Positions 46,410-56,111 of a stretch of 64,000 nt of DNA are shown here, in pieces (position 1 is the first letter of the stretch; each line of letters begins with the position of its first letter). A program made the position numbers and the translations under genes. A model generated the notes under the pieces. The model ran no database searches and was not told the origin of the DNA. It worked only from the letters and a program-made list of their open reading frames with translations. Source of the stretch: an uncultured Lachnospiraceae bacterium (GTDB taxonomy: Bacteria; Bacillota; Clostridia; Lachnospirales; Lachnospiraceae). Location: the NCBI GenBank assembly GCA_947053345.1, contig CAMRSM010000005.1:62001-126000 (forward strand), read 5' to 3'.

Positions 46410-46816
46410 GAGCAGCACTATAAGCCGGGTTCTGTATCTGATGACCATCTTTCTTGACTGCATGTCACCATGCAGCTCCTCCGCTTTTTCGCGGAACGCG
46501 ACCTACCGGAAGGCACGACGGGCCGCCGTATCGCCCTCCCTGCCCCAAAACCGGGGCATGTTTTGGTCTTGCTTCGAGTGGGGTTTACACAGCCTTTCCT
46601 GTTACCAGGAAAGCGGTGGTCTCTTGCACCGCCATTCCACCCTTACCGGCGGGCTGCCGCAAAAGCGGCCTCCCCCGGCGGTTTCTTTTCTGTTGCACTG
46701 GCCTTGGGGTCACCCCCACCGGACGTTATCCGGCACCCTGCCCTGTGAAGCCCGGACTTTCCTCACGGAAGGCGGGTCTCCCACAACCTTCCGCGCGGCC
46801 ATCTGTGCTGCTCACG
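46410..46816 (-). ncRNA. rnpB: RNase P RNA
   Basis: The minus strand carries the hallmarks of bacterial RNase P RNA: GGAAAGTCCGGGCTTC and CAGGGTGCCGG near the 5' third, GAAAGGGTGGAATGGCGG-type joining sequence in the middle, and ACAGAACCCGGCTTA near the 3' end. The 5' GAGCAGCAC and the 3' GTGCTGCTC are complementary and form the closing helix. The length is about 405 nt. With the protein subunit it matures the 5' ends of tRNAs. It has a near-perfect promoter directly upstream. Confidence 0.96.
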
Positions 46817-46823
46817 GATGCTT

Positions 46824-46852
46824 ATTTTATCATATGCAGAGGGTAATGTCAA
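46824..46852 (-). promoter_or_regulatory. Promoter of rnpB
   Basis: Minus-strand TTGACA (46847-46852) and TAAAAT (46824-46829) are 17 nt apart; transcription would start near 46816, the expected 5' end. Confidence 0.92.
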
Positions 46853-46865
46853 CTCTGTTCTGTTA

Positions 46866-48677
46866 TCACACTTTAAAACAGCTCCCCCCGACAAACTCCC
46901 TCAAAATGGAATTGTTCGGTACACCCTCGCTGCTCACACCGAGGAAATAGTTCAAAAACTTTAAAAGGCGCTTTGCCTCCGCATATTCCGGGCAGTCCCT
47001 TCCGATCCCGAATAAAAGCGGTTCCGCGAACTGCTTTAACACCGAAAGCTCATAAATCAGCGCCGAGTTGAACATCACGTCGGCATCCTCCTGGAACGGG
47101 AAGATATTTTCCTCCTCCCCGCGCCGCACACTCGGCCACATGGCGATCGTGTCCTTCGCCGCCGTCCCGCGCGTCCTTGCGTCGCGCACCATGCGGCGGA
47201 TCAGCCTGCCGTCCGTCGTCGCGATGCGGTTGTGCTCATCAACATTGAGCTGTGTGAGCGCGCTGATATAAATCTTGAATTTACTCTCCCGCGGCAGGGA
47301 GTAGGAAAGCGCGTCATTTAACCCGTGGATTCCCTCGATCACAAGGATATCCTCCGGGCCAAGCTGCTTGTAAATCCCTTTGTACTCGCGCTTCCCCGTC
47401 TTGAAATTAAATGTCGGAAGTTCCACGCGCTCCCCGTGCAAAAGTGCCGTCATATCCTTGTTAAACTGTTTCACGTCGATTGCTTCCAGTATTTCAAAAT
47501 TATAATTGCCGTTCTCGTCAAGCGGCGTATCCTCCCGGTTTACAAAGTAATCATCCACCGCGATCGGGTGCGGCCGCATCCCCAGCGTGCGCAGCTGGAT
47601 GGAAAGCCGGTGGGAAAACGTCGTCTTCCCCGACGAGGAAGGTCCCGCGATCATCACAAATTTCGTGTTTCCGAGCGCGTGGATGCGCTCCGCAATTTTT
47701 GCGATCTCCTTCTCCTGATAAGCCTCCTGTACAAGGATCATCTCCTCGATGTTCCCCTGGCTGATCATGCGGTTTAAGTCGCCGACATTCCCAAGCCCCA
47801 GACACTGCGCCCAGCGGTTTGACTGCTGCAGCACCGTGTAGAGCTTCTTTCGCGGCGAAAACTCCGGAAGCACACCCGGTTCCTTCTTCTGCGGCAGGAG
47901 CAGAAGAAACCCGTCCTCGTAGGAGCTTAAGTCAAACACCGGCAGCACGCCCGTGCTCTTTGGCATATAGCCGTAATAATAATCGTAAAACCCGTCCAGT
48001 TCATAGAGATTGGTGTTTGAGACAAGCCGGTAAGCAAACAGCTTTTCCTTCTCGTACATACCGACTTCGTGGAACAGGCGCGCCGCCTCCTCGGTGCCGA
48101 CCGTCCTTTTGATAAACGGCAGGTCATCCGCGATCAGGCGCTTCATCTCCTCCTTGACCTGCGCCAGGAAGCATTCCATCTGCGGATGTTCCTGTGTCCT
48201 CCAGTCGATCTCCCCGTACAGCCCCGCACCGATCGAATACTCCATGCGCACCTGCCCGATCATATGACCGCCGCGGCTCTCATGCTCCGCCTTGCCGTGC
48301 CCTGCCTGTGCATCCTTCCCGCAGTCTGAATGTCCGGCAGCGCCCGCCGCACATCCTTCCGGGTTTCCCGCATGCACATCCGCCGTTTCCCCTGCCGCAT
48401 GGTTCCCGAAAAGCCTGCCGCTGACCTTGTACATTGCGCGCATCATTACAAAGATCATACCCCGCACCAATGTGCTGTGCCCCGCCGAATCTGCCGCCGT
48501 GATAAATTCCAGATGCCCGCTCTGCTCCACGGGCTTGAACAGTTCACGCAGCCTTCCGTCCACCGAGACAAGCACGATCGGATGCTCATACTGCCCCCTG
48601 TATTCCCACGCAATTTCCGCATAGCTTGTTCCCTGCGGATACTCCTTCATTTCCCCGCCAATCTCCAACCGATACAT
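46866..48677 (-). CDS. Nucleoside kinase with TGS-type N-terminus
   Basis: The 603-residue protein joins a TGS domain (about 1-60) and a threonyl-tRNA-synthetase-like second domain to a C-terminal uridine-kinase-type domain with P-loop GPSSSGKTTF (about residues 345-354) and the segments DDYFVNREDTP and VIEGIHGLN. Proteins of this layout are annotated as nucleoside or uridine kinases; the cellular role is not well settled. A His/Gly/Ala-rich insert of about 45 residues (near 48260-48400) splits the N-terminal part and is unusual. The start at 48677 has AAGGGG seven nt upstream; the ATG two codons earlier is too close to it. It is the last gene of the dgt-dnaG-rpoD-trmK group. Confidence 0.85.
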   Translation of the reverse strand: MYRLEIGGEMKEYPQGTSYAEIAWEYRGQYEHPIVLVSVDGRLRELFKPVEQSGHLEFITAADSAGHSTLVRGMIFVMMRAMYKVSGRLFGNHAAGETADVHAGNPEGCAAGAAGHSDCGKDAQAGHGKAEHESRGGHMIGQVRMEYSIGAGLYGEIDWRTQEHPQMECFLAQVKEEMKRLIADDLPFIKRTVGTEEAARLFHEVGMYEKEKLFAYRLVSNTNLYELDGFYDYYYGYMPKSTGVLPVFDLSSYEDGFLLLLPQKKEPGVLPEFSPRKKLYTVLQQSNRWAQCLGLGNVGDLNRMISQGNIEEMILVQEAYQEKEIAKIAERIHALGNTKFVMIAGPSSSGKTTFSHRLSIQLRTLGMRPHPIAVDDYFVNREDTPLDENGNYNFEILEAIDVKQFNKDMTALLHGERVELPTFNFKTGKREYKGIYKQLGPEDILVIEGIHGLNDALSYSLPRESKFKIYISALTQLNVDEHNRIATTDGRLIRRMVRDARTRGTAAKDTIAMWPSVRRGEEENIFPFQEDADVMFNSALIYELSVLKQFAEPLLFGIGRDCPEYAEAKRLLKFLNYFLGVSSEGVPNNSILREFVGGSCFKV

Positions 48678-48706
48678 AGCCATACCCCTTTCCGCAATAC
48701 ATCATA

Positions 48707-49546
48707 TTATTTTGACACACGGCAAAAAATCTCCTCCAACAGGCCGATTTCCTCCCTCAGCCGGCAAAGGCGCTCCTGCGCCCGGATGGATGCCTGCAGG
48801 GAAAGCTGCCGTTCAAGCTCCCGCTTTTGCCCGAGTTCCCTCCGCACAAATTCCCTTAATACCGGATGCTTCCCCTCAATCAACGACGCACCGTACTGAT
48901 ACGCTGCCTGCACAGGCAGAGCATTGCCCCTTGCACCAGCCTGTGCCGCCCCTTCCTTTGGTGTTCCCGCACAGCCTGATGCACCGTTTGCCGCTTCCAG
49001 TTGGCGGCAGACACCCGCAGGAATTTCCCCGATGTTAAAACTCTTTGCCCATGCTCCTTCCCCCACCGCCCGGATGACCGTATAAAATTTCCCGTCCTCC
49101 TCGCACATATCTTCTCTGTCAATTATAAAACCCATTTTATGTAAAAATTCCCGCACCTGTGCGATTTCCGATTGCGGCTGCAGCACAATGCACTTCGCAG
49201 CAAGCACCTTATCCCAATCCCGCTTTAAAATATCAATCATCAGCGGCCCGCCCATACCACAGATCAAAATACAGTCCGCCTCCGATAAAGACAGCGCACA
49301 AAGCCCGTCCGATAATCTCGTCCCGATGCGCCCCTCCATCCCGTACCGTTTTATATTTTCCTGCGCCCGAAGCAGGGGTCCCGGCCTTACATCCAGCGCC
49401 AGCGCCCTCTTTGCCACACCGCACCCAACAAGATAGATGGAAGTATAAGCGTGGTCGCACCCGACATCCGCGAGCAGTTCACATGCCGGCACAAGCGCGG
49501 CATCCATCAAAAGCCGCTTTGAAACCGGAAGCTTCCCTATGTCCAT
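48707..49546 (-). CDS. trmK: tRNA (adenine(22)-N1)-methyltransferase
   Basis: TrmK methylates N1 of adenine 22 in tRNA using S-adenosylmethionine. The 279-residue protein shows the SAM-binding segment LLADVGCDHAYTSIYLV (about 24-40), then ALALDVRPGPL and a GMGGPLMIDIL motif, all as in TrmK. A Gly/Ala-rich insert of about 25 residues (near 48915-48990) precedes the C-terminal coiled-coil. It begins 13 nt after the rpoD stop codon, in the usual rpoD-trmK order of Firmicutes. The Nif3-like gene that often follows is replaced by the nucleoside kinase. Confidence 0.92.
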   Translation of the reverse strand: MDIGKLPVSKRLLMDAALVPACELLADVGCDHAYTSIYLVGCGVAKRALALDVRPGPLLRAQENIKRYGMEGRIGTRLSDGLCALSLSEADCILICGMGGPLMIDILKRDWDKVLAAKCIVLQPQSEIAQVREFLHKMGFIIDREDMCEEDGKFYTVIRAVGEGAWAKSFNIGEIPAGVCRQLEAANGASGCAGTPKEGAAQAGARGNALPVQAAYQYGASLIEGKHPVLREFVRRELGQKRELERQLSLQASIRAQERLCRLREEIGLLEEIFCRVSK

Positions 49547-49559
49547 CGCATCCTCCCGC

Positions 49560-50696
49560 CTACAGCTCCAGATAATCTTTCAGCTTCTTGCTCCGGCTCG
49601 GATGGCGCAGTTTGCGCAGCGCTTTCGCCTCGATCTGGCGGATGCGCTCCCGCGTGACATCAAATTCCTTGCCGACCTCCTCAAGCGTCCTCTGCCTCCC
49701 GTCGTCAAGCCCAAAACGCAGGCGCAGCACCTTCCGCTCACGGTCTGTCAGCGTGGCGAGCACATCGTCAAGCTGTTCTTTTAACATGGTAAAAGCCGCT
49801 GCCTCCGCCGGCACCGGAAGTCTGTCGTCCTCCACAAAATCCCCGATATGGCTGTCTTCTTCCTCGCCGATCGGTGTCTCAAGCGACACCGGCTCCTGCG
49901 CGATCTTCTGGATCTCACGCACGCGGTCCACCGCAAGGTTCATCTCCTTCGCAATCTCCTCCGGGTACGGCTCGCGCCCAAGCTCCTGCAAAAGCTGGCG
50001 CTGCACGCGGATCAGCTTGTTGATTGTCTCCACCATATGCACCGGGATGCGGATCGTACGCGCCTGGTCTGCGATCGCCCGCGTAATCGCCTGACGGATC
50101 CACCATGTCGCGTAGGTACTGAATTTATAGCCCTTGCGGTAATCAAATTTCTCCACCGCCTTGATCAGCCCGAGATTGCCCTCCTGGATCAGGTCAAGAA
50201 ACTGCATCCCCCTGCCGACATAACGCTTCGCAATGCTTACCACAAGGCGCAGGTTCGCCTCCGCAAGCCTCTTTTTCGCCTCCGCGTCCCCCTTTTCCAT
50301 GCGCACGGCAAGCTCCGTCTCCTCATCGGCGGAAAGCAGCTGCACCTTACCGATCTCCTTCAAATACATGCGCACCGGATCCTCCAGCCCGATCCCGTCC
50401 GGGACAGACAGGTCGATCTTTGACAGATCCTCACTCTCCGCCTCGATGAGTGCCAGTTCACTCTCATCGACATCCACCTCATCATCCCCGATAAACTCGG
50501 TATCGGCAGGCTCCCTTAAGACATCGACCTCATTTTTTTCAAGGTAGTCGTAAATCTTTTCCATCTGCTCCGCCCCGATTTCCAGCTCCGCAAAAAAATC
50601 ATTGATCTCCTCATACTCCAGCACATTCTTTTTACTCTTCGCGTACTGCAGAAGTTCTTTCAGTTTCTCATGAAATTTTGCCATATTTTCGTCCAT
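49560..50696 (-). CDS. rpoD: Primary sigma factor RpoD (sigma-A)
   Basis: The 378-residue housekeeping sigma factor has region 1.1 at the N-terminus, the acidic link [17 protein letters not shown], then region 1.2 ([17 protein letters not shown]), region 2 with [19 protein letters not shown] and [13 protein letters not shown], region 3, and region 4 ending [20 protein letters not shown]. It directs RNA polymerase to TTGACA/TATAAT promoters, many of which are seen in this window. The start at 50696 has AGGAGG ten nt upstream; a further ATG lies four codons on. It follows dnaG by 28 nt in the classic macromolecular-synthesis operon. Confidence 0.98.
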   Translation of the reverse strand: MDENMAKFHEKLKELLQYAKSKKNVLEYEEINDFFAELEIGAEQMEKIYDYLEKNEVDVLREPADTEFIGDDEVDVDESELALIEAESEDLSKIDLSVPDGIGLEDPVRMYLKEIGKVQLLSADEETELAVRMEKGDAEAKKRLAEANLRLVVSIAKRYVGRGMQFLDLIQEGNLGLIKAVEKFDYRKGYKFSTYATWWIRQAITRAIADQARTIRIPVHMVETINKLIRVQRQLLQELGREPYPEEIAKEMNLAVDRVREIQKIAQEPVSLETPIGEEEDSHIGDFVEDDRLPVPAEAAAFTMLKEQLDDVLATLTDRERKVLRLRFGLDDGRQRTLEEVGKEFDVTRERIRQIEAKALRKLRHPSRSKKLKDYLEL

Positions 50697-50723
50697 AAAA
50701 ATGCTTCCTCCTGTATCCATAGG

Positions 50724-52514
50724 TTAACCAAGATTTAAGGAACTATGCAGTTTGCCAAGCTCCTTGCGCTTCTCCATGATCTGCTGTAAGGCAGCGAAAT
50801 CGTTTTGTTCCACCGCCCGCTTATATTGTACATCCAGGCTGTTTTGCTTGACACGCATCACCGTATCCGCAAACTCCTTTTTCCTCCCCTCCTCATCAAG
50901 CGGTGCGGCAAGTTTGGTTGAAAACAGCTCCGCTGCTGCCTGCTGCTGCCCCGCCTCCTCAAAACGGCTGATCAGTTTTGCCGGGTTCACGCTCCCGTTT
51001 TCCTCCTGCTCCTCAAACACCATCCCCGCCACATCACGGTAGAACTCCTCCGTAAAATCCTCCGGGCTGATGATACCCCGTATCCGCTCAAACGCCTCCG
51101 GCTCCTCGCACAGCCTGGTGAGCAAAAGTCTCTGGGAGCGGCGCATGCCATCCTGCGGCCTTGCCTTTTTCCGCGTCTCCTCCCTCTCCCGCTCCTGTGT
51201 CCCGTCCGCCACCGCCACCGTCTCCTGCTGTATCCCGTAACGGTTCACGAGCTTCCTTAAACTCTCGTAACTGATCCTATATTTTTCCGCGAGCGCCTCC
51301 GTATAGTTATTCCGCTCAAGCTCTTCCGGAAAACCGAGCAGGCGCTTTGCCATCTCGTTGTAAAACCTGGTTTTCTGCTCCGGGTCCGAAAGATCGTAAT
51401 CCCGCTGCAAAATGCTGATCTCAAAGAAAAAACTGTTCTGCGCCTGATCAATGCGTTTCTGATATTCTTCCGGTCCCAATGCCTTGATAAACTCATCCGG
51501 GTCCTTGTACGGCTTCATGTCAACGACCCTGGCGGCAATCCCCGCCTCCTTCAGGAGCGGGATCGCGCGCAGCGCCGCTTTCACACCCGCGCCGTCGCTG
51601 TCGTACGTCAGCAGCACTTCCTTTGCGTAGCGGGAAAGAATCCGCGCGTGCTGCGTGGTGAGCGCCGTCCCAAGCGATGCCACCGCGTTCGTAAAGCCCG
51701 CCTGATGCAGCGAGATCACGTCCATATAGCCCTCGCAGAGCAGAAAATAGTTTTTCCGGCTTCCCCTCGCGAAATTCAGCCCGTACAGGTTCCTGCTCTT
51801 CTCAAAGATCGGGGTCTCCGGGGAATTTAAATATTTTGGTTCCCCCGCGCCCATCACGCGCCCGCCAAACGCAATCACGCGGTTGTTCGCATCCATGATC
51901 GGGTACATCACGCGGTTCCAAAATTTATCGTAGACTCCTTTTGCCTCCTCCATCGTCACAAGCCCTGACTTGCGCAATAAATCATCCTCATACCCAAGGT
52001 TTTTCAGGTATTTGTAAAGGTCGTCCGCCGTCTTATTGGAAAACCCAAGCCCGAAATGCTTGATCGTATCGTCCGTCAGGGCGCGGCCTTTCAGATACTT
52101 CATCGCCGCCTGGCCCCTCTCGGACTTCAGCTGATAAAAATAGTATTTTGCCGCCTCCTTGTTCACCGCGAGCAGCCGCGCTTTCAGGTCCGCCGCGCGC
52201 TTTGCCGCCTCGGAATATTCCATCTGCGGCAGGTCGACGTGCGCCCGTTCCGCGAGCACGTGCAGCGCCTCCATAAAACTGTAATTTTCATACTGCATCA
52301 GGAAAGTAAATACATTCCCCCCCTTGCCGCACCCAAAACAGTAAAACATCTGCTTTTGTTTACTGACCGAAAAGGACGGCGTTTTTTCGTTGTGGAACGG
52401 ACAGCACGCCATATGGTTCGCCCCTTTTTTTGTCAGGTGCACATAGGAACCGATCACATCGACAATATCATTTTTTGAACGTATCTCCTCGACTAACTCC
52501 TCCGGATAATACAT
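50724..52514 (-). CDS. dnaG: DNA primase
   Basis: DnaG makes RNA primers for replication. The 596-residue protein has the N-terminal CHC2 zinc finger (CCPFHNEKTPSFSV then FYCFGCGKGG, about residues 38-70), the RNA-polymerase core with the Toprim motifs LLCEGYMDVISL and LTYDSDGAG, and a C-terminal helicase-binding domain. The start at 52514 has GGAGG seven nt upstream; the longer frame to 52640 overlaps the dgt end and lacks a ribosome site. It stands between dgt and rpoD on the same strand, with about 110 nt after dgt. Confidence 0.97.
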   Translation of the reverse strand: MYYPEELVEEIRSKNDIVDVIGSYVHLTKKGANHMACCPFHNEKTPSFSVSKQKQMFYCFGCGKGGNVFTFLMQYENYSFMEALHVLAERAHVDLPQMEYSEAAKRAADLKARLLAVNKEAAKYYFYQLKSERGQAAMKYLKGRALTDDTIKHFGLGFSNKTADDLYKYLKNLGYEDDLLRKSGLVTMEEAKGVYDKFWNRVMYPIMDANNRVIAFGGRVMGAGEPKYLNSPETPIFEKSRNLYGLNFARGSRKNYFLLCEGYMDVISLHQAGFTNAVASLGTALTTQHARILSRYAKEVLLTYDSDGAGVKAALRAIPLLKEAGIAARVVDMKPYKDPDEFIKALGPEEYQKRIDQAQNSFFFEISILQRDYDLSDPEQKTRFYNEMAKRLLGFPEELERNNYTEALAEKYRISYESLRKLVNRYGIQQETVAVADGTQEREREETRKKARPQDGMRRSQRLLLTRLCEEPEAFERIRGIISPEDFTEEFYRDVAGMVFEEQEENGSVNPAKLISRFEEAGQQQAAAELFSTKLAAPLDEEGRKKEFADTVMRVKQNSLDVQYKRAVEQNDFAALQQIMEKRKELGKLHSSLNLG

Positions 52515-52624
52515 CTGAAACCTCCAATCCCCCGCATGCGGATGCTGCCTTTTATCCCGCACCATATCCGGAACACCGCCATGCATGCCCCGGGCGCATC
52601 CGGCAAAGCATATCCTGCCCCATC

Positions 52625-53653
52625 CTAATACACATTCCACGCATCCGGAATCATGATCTCCTTATATTTCTGGACGGCAAAATGATCCGTCATGCCCGCC
52701 ACATAGTCACAGATCACGCGGTAATCCGGCTCGTCCCGCTCCTCCATCATATAGCGGTACTCCTCCGGCAAAAGCTTTGTATGCCCCGCGTAATAATAGT
52801 AGAGCTGCTCGATCATCGCCTCCGCCTTTTTCTCCTCTCCCTTTGCGACCGGGTTCGTATAGACATTGCGGAACATATAGCGGCGCAGTCCCGCCATCGC
52901 GGTCTCCACTTCCTCCGACATCCGGATGTCACAGACCCCGTCACTGTGGATGATGATATCGTGGATCAGGGTATTCAGCCGCTCCCTCGGGCTGTGCCCT
53001 AAAATGCAGGTATACTCTTCCGGTATCTCACTCTCCGTGATGATATGCCCGCGGATGGCATCGTCAATGTCATGGTTGATATAGGCGATCTTATCCGAGA
53101 GCCGTACGATCTTTCCCTCAAGCGTCGCCGGATGCCCCGCCGTCTGATGGTTTTTGATGCCGTCGCGGACCTCCCATGTAAGATTCAGCCCCCTGCCATC
53201 CTTCTCCAGCCGCTCCACGACGCGGATGCTCTGGAGCTGGTGCTCAAAACCGCCCGGGCATACGCGGGCGAGCGCGCGCTCCCCGGCATGGCCGAACGGC
53301 GTATGGCCAAGGTCATGGCCGAGTGCGATCGCCTCGGTCAGATCTTCATTCAGGCACAATGCCCGCGCGATCGTGCGCGCGTTCTGCGCCACCTCAAGTG
53401 TGTGGGTCAGCCTCGTGCGGTAATGGTCGCCCTCCGGTGCCAGGAAAACCTGCGTCTTCCCCTTTAACCTGCGGAATGCCTTACAGTGGAGGATGCGGTC
53501 GCGGTCGCGCTGGTAGGCCGGGCGGATATCGCAGGGTTCCTCCGCAAAATCCCGCCCTTTCGTGGCATCGCTGAACGAGGCATACGGGGAGAGCATCTTA
53601 TGTTCGCGCTGCTCCTGCATTTCCCGTATGCTAAATTTTCCCTGCTCCTGCAT
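52625..53653 (-). CDS. dgt: dGTP triphosphohydrolase-like HD enzyme
   Basis: The 342-residue protein carries the HD-domain metal-binding set: RTRLTHTLEVAQNAR, EAIALGHDLGHTPFGHAGE and KIAYINHDIDDAIRG. The N-terminal DIRPAYQRDRDRILHCKAFRRLKGKTQVF block is the family signature. Such enzymes split dNTPs into nucleoside and triphosphate and help balance nucleotide pools. The start at 53653 has GGAGGCGGAG upstream. It is the first gene of the dgt-dnaG-rpoD-trmK-kinase group, a frequent order in Lachnospiraceae-type genomes, so it may be co-transcribed with replication genes. Confidence 0.93.
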   Translation of the reverse strand: MQEQGKFSIREMQEQREHKMLSPYASFSDATKGRDFAEEPCDIRPAYQRDRDRILHCKAFRRLKGKTQVFLAPEGDHYRTRLTHTLEVAQNARTIARALCLNEDLTEAIALGHDLGHTPFGHAGERALARVCPGGFEHQLQSIRVVERLEKDGRGLNLTWEVRDGIKNHQTAGHPATLEGKIVRLSDKIAYINHDIDDAIRGHIITESEIPEEYTCILGHSPRERLNTLIHDIIIHSDGVCDIRMSEEVETAMAGLRRYMFRNVYTNPVAKGEEKKAEAMIEQLYYYYAGHTKLLPEEYRYMMEERDEPDYRVICDYVAGMTDHFAVQKYKEIMIPDAWNVY

Positions 53654-53784
53654 TTTCTCCGCCTCCTTCCCGCAAAACTGACAAAATTACTCCTCTATTT
53701 ATATTATTCTGGAATTCGGGTGGATTCTCCTTTTTTATTTTAAAAAAATTTTGCGGGGGGCGGGAAAGTGAAACATTTATTGTT

Positions 53785-53823
53785 AAAAGAAGCAGAACCG
53801 GAAACCACAAAAGAGTTTCCGGT
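53785..53823 (-). terminator. Terminator of feoB
   Basis: ACCGGAAAC (53797-53805) pairs perfectly with GTTTCCGGT (53815-53823); on the minus strand it is followed by TCTGCTTCTTTTAA. It lies about 50 nt past the feoB stop. Confidence 0.8.
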
Positions 53824-53873
53824 CCACTATCCGTATTGCAACCAAACAAAAAACCGACAGCAATGAATAAAAT

Positions 53874-56111
53874 TTACAAAAACAAACGGCCTGCCTGATA
53901 CACCACCGTCGAAACAAACCACGCGATAAAAAGCTGGTACATGATCGTCGCCGCCGTCCACTTTACAGATCCAAGCTCCCTGCGGATCACCGCGATCGTC
54001 GCCACACACGGAGTATAAAGCAGCACGAACACCATGAGGGCATAAGCATTTAACGCCGTAAAACCCATTCCCGCCAACAGCGCAGAAAGTTCCGCCATGC
54101 CGGAAGGCGAACCGGCGTTGCCAATGCCAAAGAGCACCGATATGCTTGAGACCACAACCTCTTTCGCGGCAAGGCCGGAGATCAGCGCCAGCGCGATCTG
54201 CCACAGGCCGATACCCGCCGTGGATAGAACCGGGGCGAGCGCCCTGCCGACCATAGCGCCGAAACTCTCCCCCATATCGCCCACCAGCCCCTTCGGCCCG
54301 AAATTCAAAATAAACCATACCAGAATCGAAGCGATAAAAATCGTAGTCCCCGCCTTCGTCAGATAGTCCCTCACCTTATCCCAGACATAAATCGCGATTG
54401 TGCGCGCATTCGGTGTCTTATATTCCGGCAGCTCGATCAAAAGCGGATTCGCGGTTTCCCGGCGGGAGCAGGCTTTTTTGCAGAAAGCACAGGAAACCGC
54501 GGCTCCTATTTTCGTTTCCTCCACGCCGGAAACATTGTTTGCAAAAGTCATATCCTGTCCTGCCACCGGACTTCCCGACTTCCCGGATACTTTCCCTGCG
54601 GCTTTCCATGTCTGCCCTTCTGCCTCATCTTCCGCCTTTTTCTGTCCTCCTGCCCGGCTCATCACAAACGCCGTCGCGATCCCGACCGCCATCCCGGCCA
54701 GGTACATCGAGAACGCCGCAAACATCGCGTTTTTCCCGAAGAACATCTCCGAGAACAGCACATATACCGGGAGCTTTGCGGAACATGACATGAACGGTAT
54801 CACAAAGATCGTCCGCCTGCGGTCGGTGGGATCCTCCAATGCCCTCGATGCCATTACAGCCGGGACACTGCACCCGAAACCAAGCACCATCGGGATGAAC
54901 GCACGCCCCGACAAGCCAAGCTTGCCCATCAGTCCGTCCATCACGTAAGCAACACGCGACATATAACCGCTGTCCTCAAGGAACGCGAGCGCTAAAAACA
55001 GGATAAAAATATTGGGCAGGAATGTCAGGATTCCGCCAACGCCCGAAATAATGCCGTCCACGACCAAAGATGAGAGCACCGCGTTCACCTTCACCGCGGC
55101 AAGACCATCCGCCGCTTTCCCTGAAAACCATTCCAAAAACTCCTCAAAATACCCCTTCAGCCAGTCCCCGATAAAAAATGTCAGGAAAAACACTGCTGCC
55201 ATAATGCACAGAAACATCGGCAGCCCCAGATACCGGTGCGTCAAAAGCCGGTCCACCCTGTCCGTGAACGCCGCCTTCGTCTGCTTGTTCACAAGACATT
55301 CCTCGATGACCTCCTCGATGAAATCATATTTCTCATTGATGATATCCGTCTCATAGCTGCGGTCAATGATATCGGATAAATCAAGCCCCACCTGCCCCAT
55401 GATCTCCTCGTCCTGCTCCAGAAGCTTAAGCGCGTGCCAGCGGTAATTCGGGCTGACAAAACCCGCCGCTTTCATTCGCTCTGTCAGCTCGTCGATTTTG
55501 TCCTCGATCACATCGTCGTACACCATCGCAAATTCCTCGTGATGGTTGTGTTTGTGGCGGCTTGTGCTCTGCTGGTCCGGATGCTGGTGCTCAAGGATTG
55601 AAAGACGCTTTTCTTTGTGGTGTGCCACCGTGTGGATCAAAATCTGCAGCCCGGAACGCTTGCGCGCCGAGACCGGGATACACGGGATGCCGAGCATCTC
55701 CGGCAGCCGGTGCAGGTCAATCTCCATACCCCGCTCCTGCACGATGTCCATCATGTTAAGCGCCAGCACAACGGGCTTGCCCAGCTCGATCAGCTGCAGG
55801 GTCAGGTAGAGATTGCGCTCCAGCGCCGACGCATCCGCCACATCGACGATCACGTCCACATCCGAGTTTAAGATAAACTGCCTGGTCAGTTTCTCCTCCA
55901 TCGTGTAGGAAGTCAGGCTGTAAATACCCGGCAGATCCACCAATTTGAACTGGTGCTTGTGGTACTTCAGCGCCCCCTCCTTCTTCTCCACCGTCACCCC
56001 CGGCCAGTTTGCCACCTTTAAGCGTGCCCCGGTGTAGGCGTTGAACAATGTTGTCTTCCCGCAGTTCGGGTTTCCGACAAAGCCGACCTGCAATTCCTTT
56101 TCCTGCTCCAT
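53874..56111 (-). CDS. feoB: Ferrous iron transporter FeoB
   Basis: FeoB imports Fe2+ across the membrane. The 745-residue protein has a GTPase domain with G1 GNPNCGKTTLF (about 13-23), G3 DLPGIYSL and G4 LNMMD, a guanine-dissociation-inhibitor-like helical part, and two Gate domains of paired membrane helices (VLGFGCSVPAVMA and ISGLAAKEVVVSS). Two oddities are a His-rich patch (HKHNHH) after the GTPase domain, and an insert of about 80 residues between the Gate domains (near 54440-54650), Ala/Gly/Lys rich and carrying CAFCKKAC. The start at 56111 overlaps the feoA stop by one nt (TAATG). Confidence 0.95.
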   Translation of the reverse strand: MEQEKELQVGFVGNPNCGKTTLFNAYTGARLKVANWPGVTVEKKEGALKYHKHQFKLVDLPGIYSLTSYTMEEKLTRQFILNSDVDVIVDVADASALERNLYLTLQLIELGKPVVLALNMMDIVQERGMEIDLHRLPEMLGIPCIPVSARKRSGLQILIHTVAHHKEKRLSILEHQHPDQQSTSRHKHNHHEEFAMVYDDVIEDKIDELTERMKAAGFVSPNYRWHALKLLEQDEEIMGQVGLDLSDIIDRSYETDIINEKYDFIEEVIEECLVNKQTKAAFTDRVDRLLTHRYLGLPMFLCIMAAVFFLTFFIGDWLKGYFEEFLEWFSGKAADGLAAVKVNAVLSSLVVDGIISGVGGILTFLPNIFILFLALAFLEDSGYMSRVAYVMDGLMGKLGLSGRAFIPMVLGFGCSVPAVMASRALEDPTDRRRTIFVIPFMSCSAKLPVYVLFSEMFFGKNAMFAAFSMYLAGMAVGIATAFVMSRAGGQKKAEDEAEGQTWKAAGKVSGKSGSPVAGQDMTFANNVSGVEETKIGAAVSCAFCKKACSRRETANPLLIELPEYKTPNARTIAIYVWDKVRDYLTKAGTTIFIASILVWFILNFGPKGLVGDMGESFGAMVGRALAPVLSTAGIGLWQIALALISGLAAKEVVVSSISVLFGIGNAGSPSGMAELSALLAGMGFTALNAYALMVFVLLYTPCVATIAVIRRELGSVKWTAATIMYQLFIAWFVSTVVYQAGRLFL

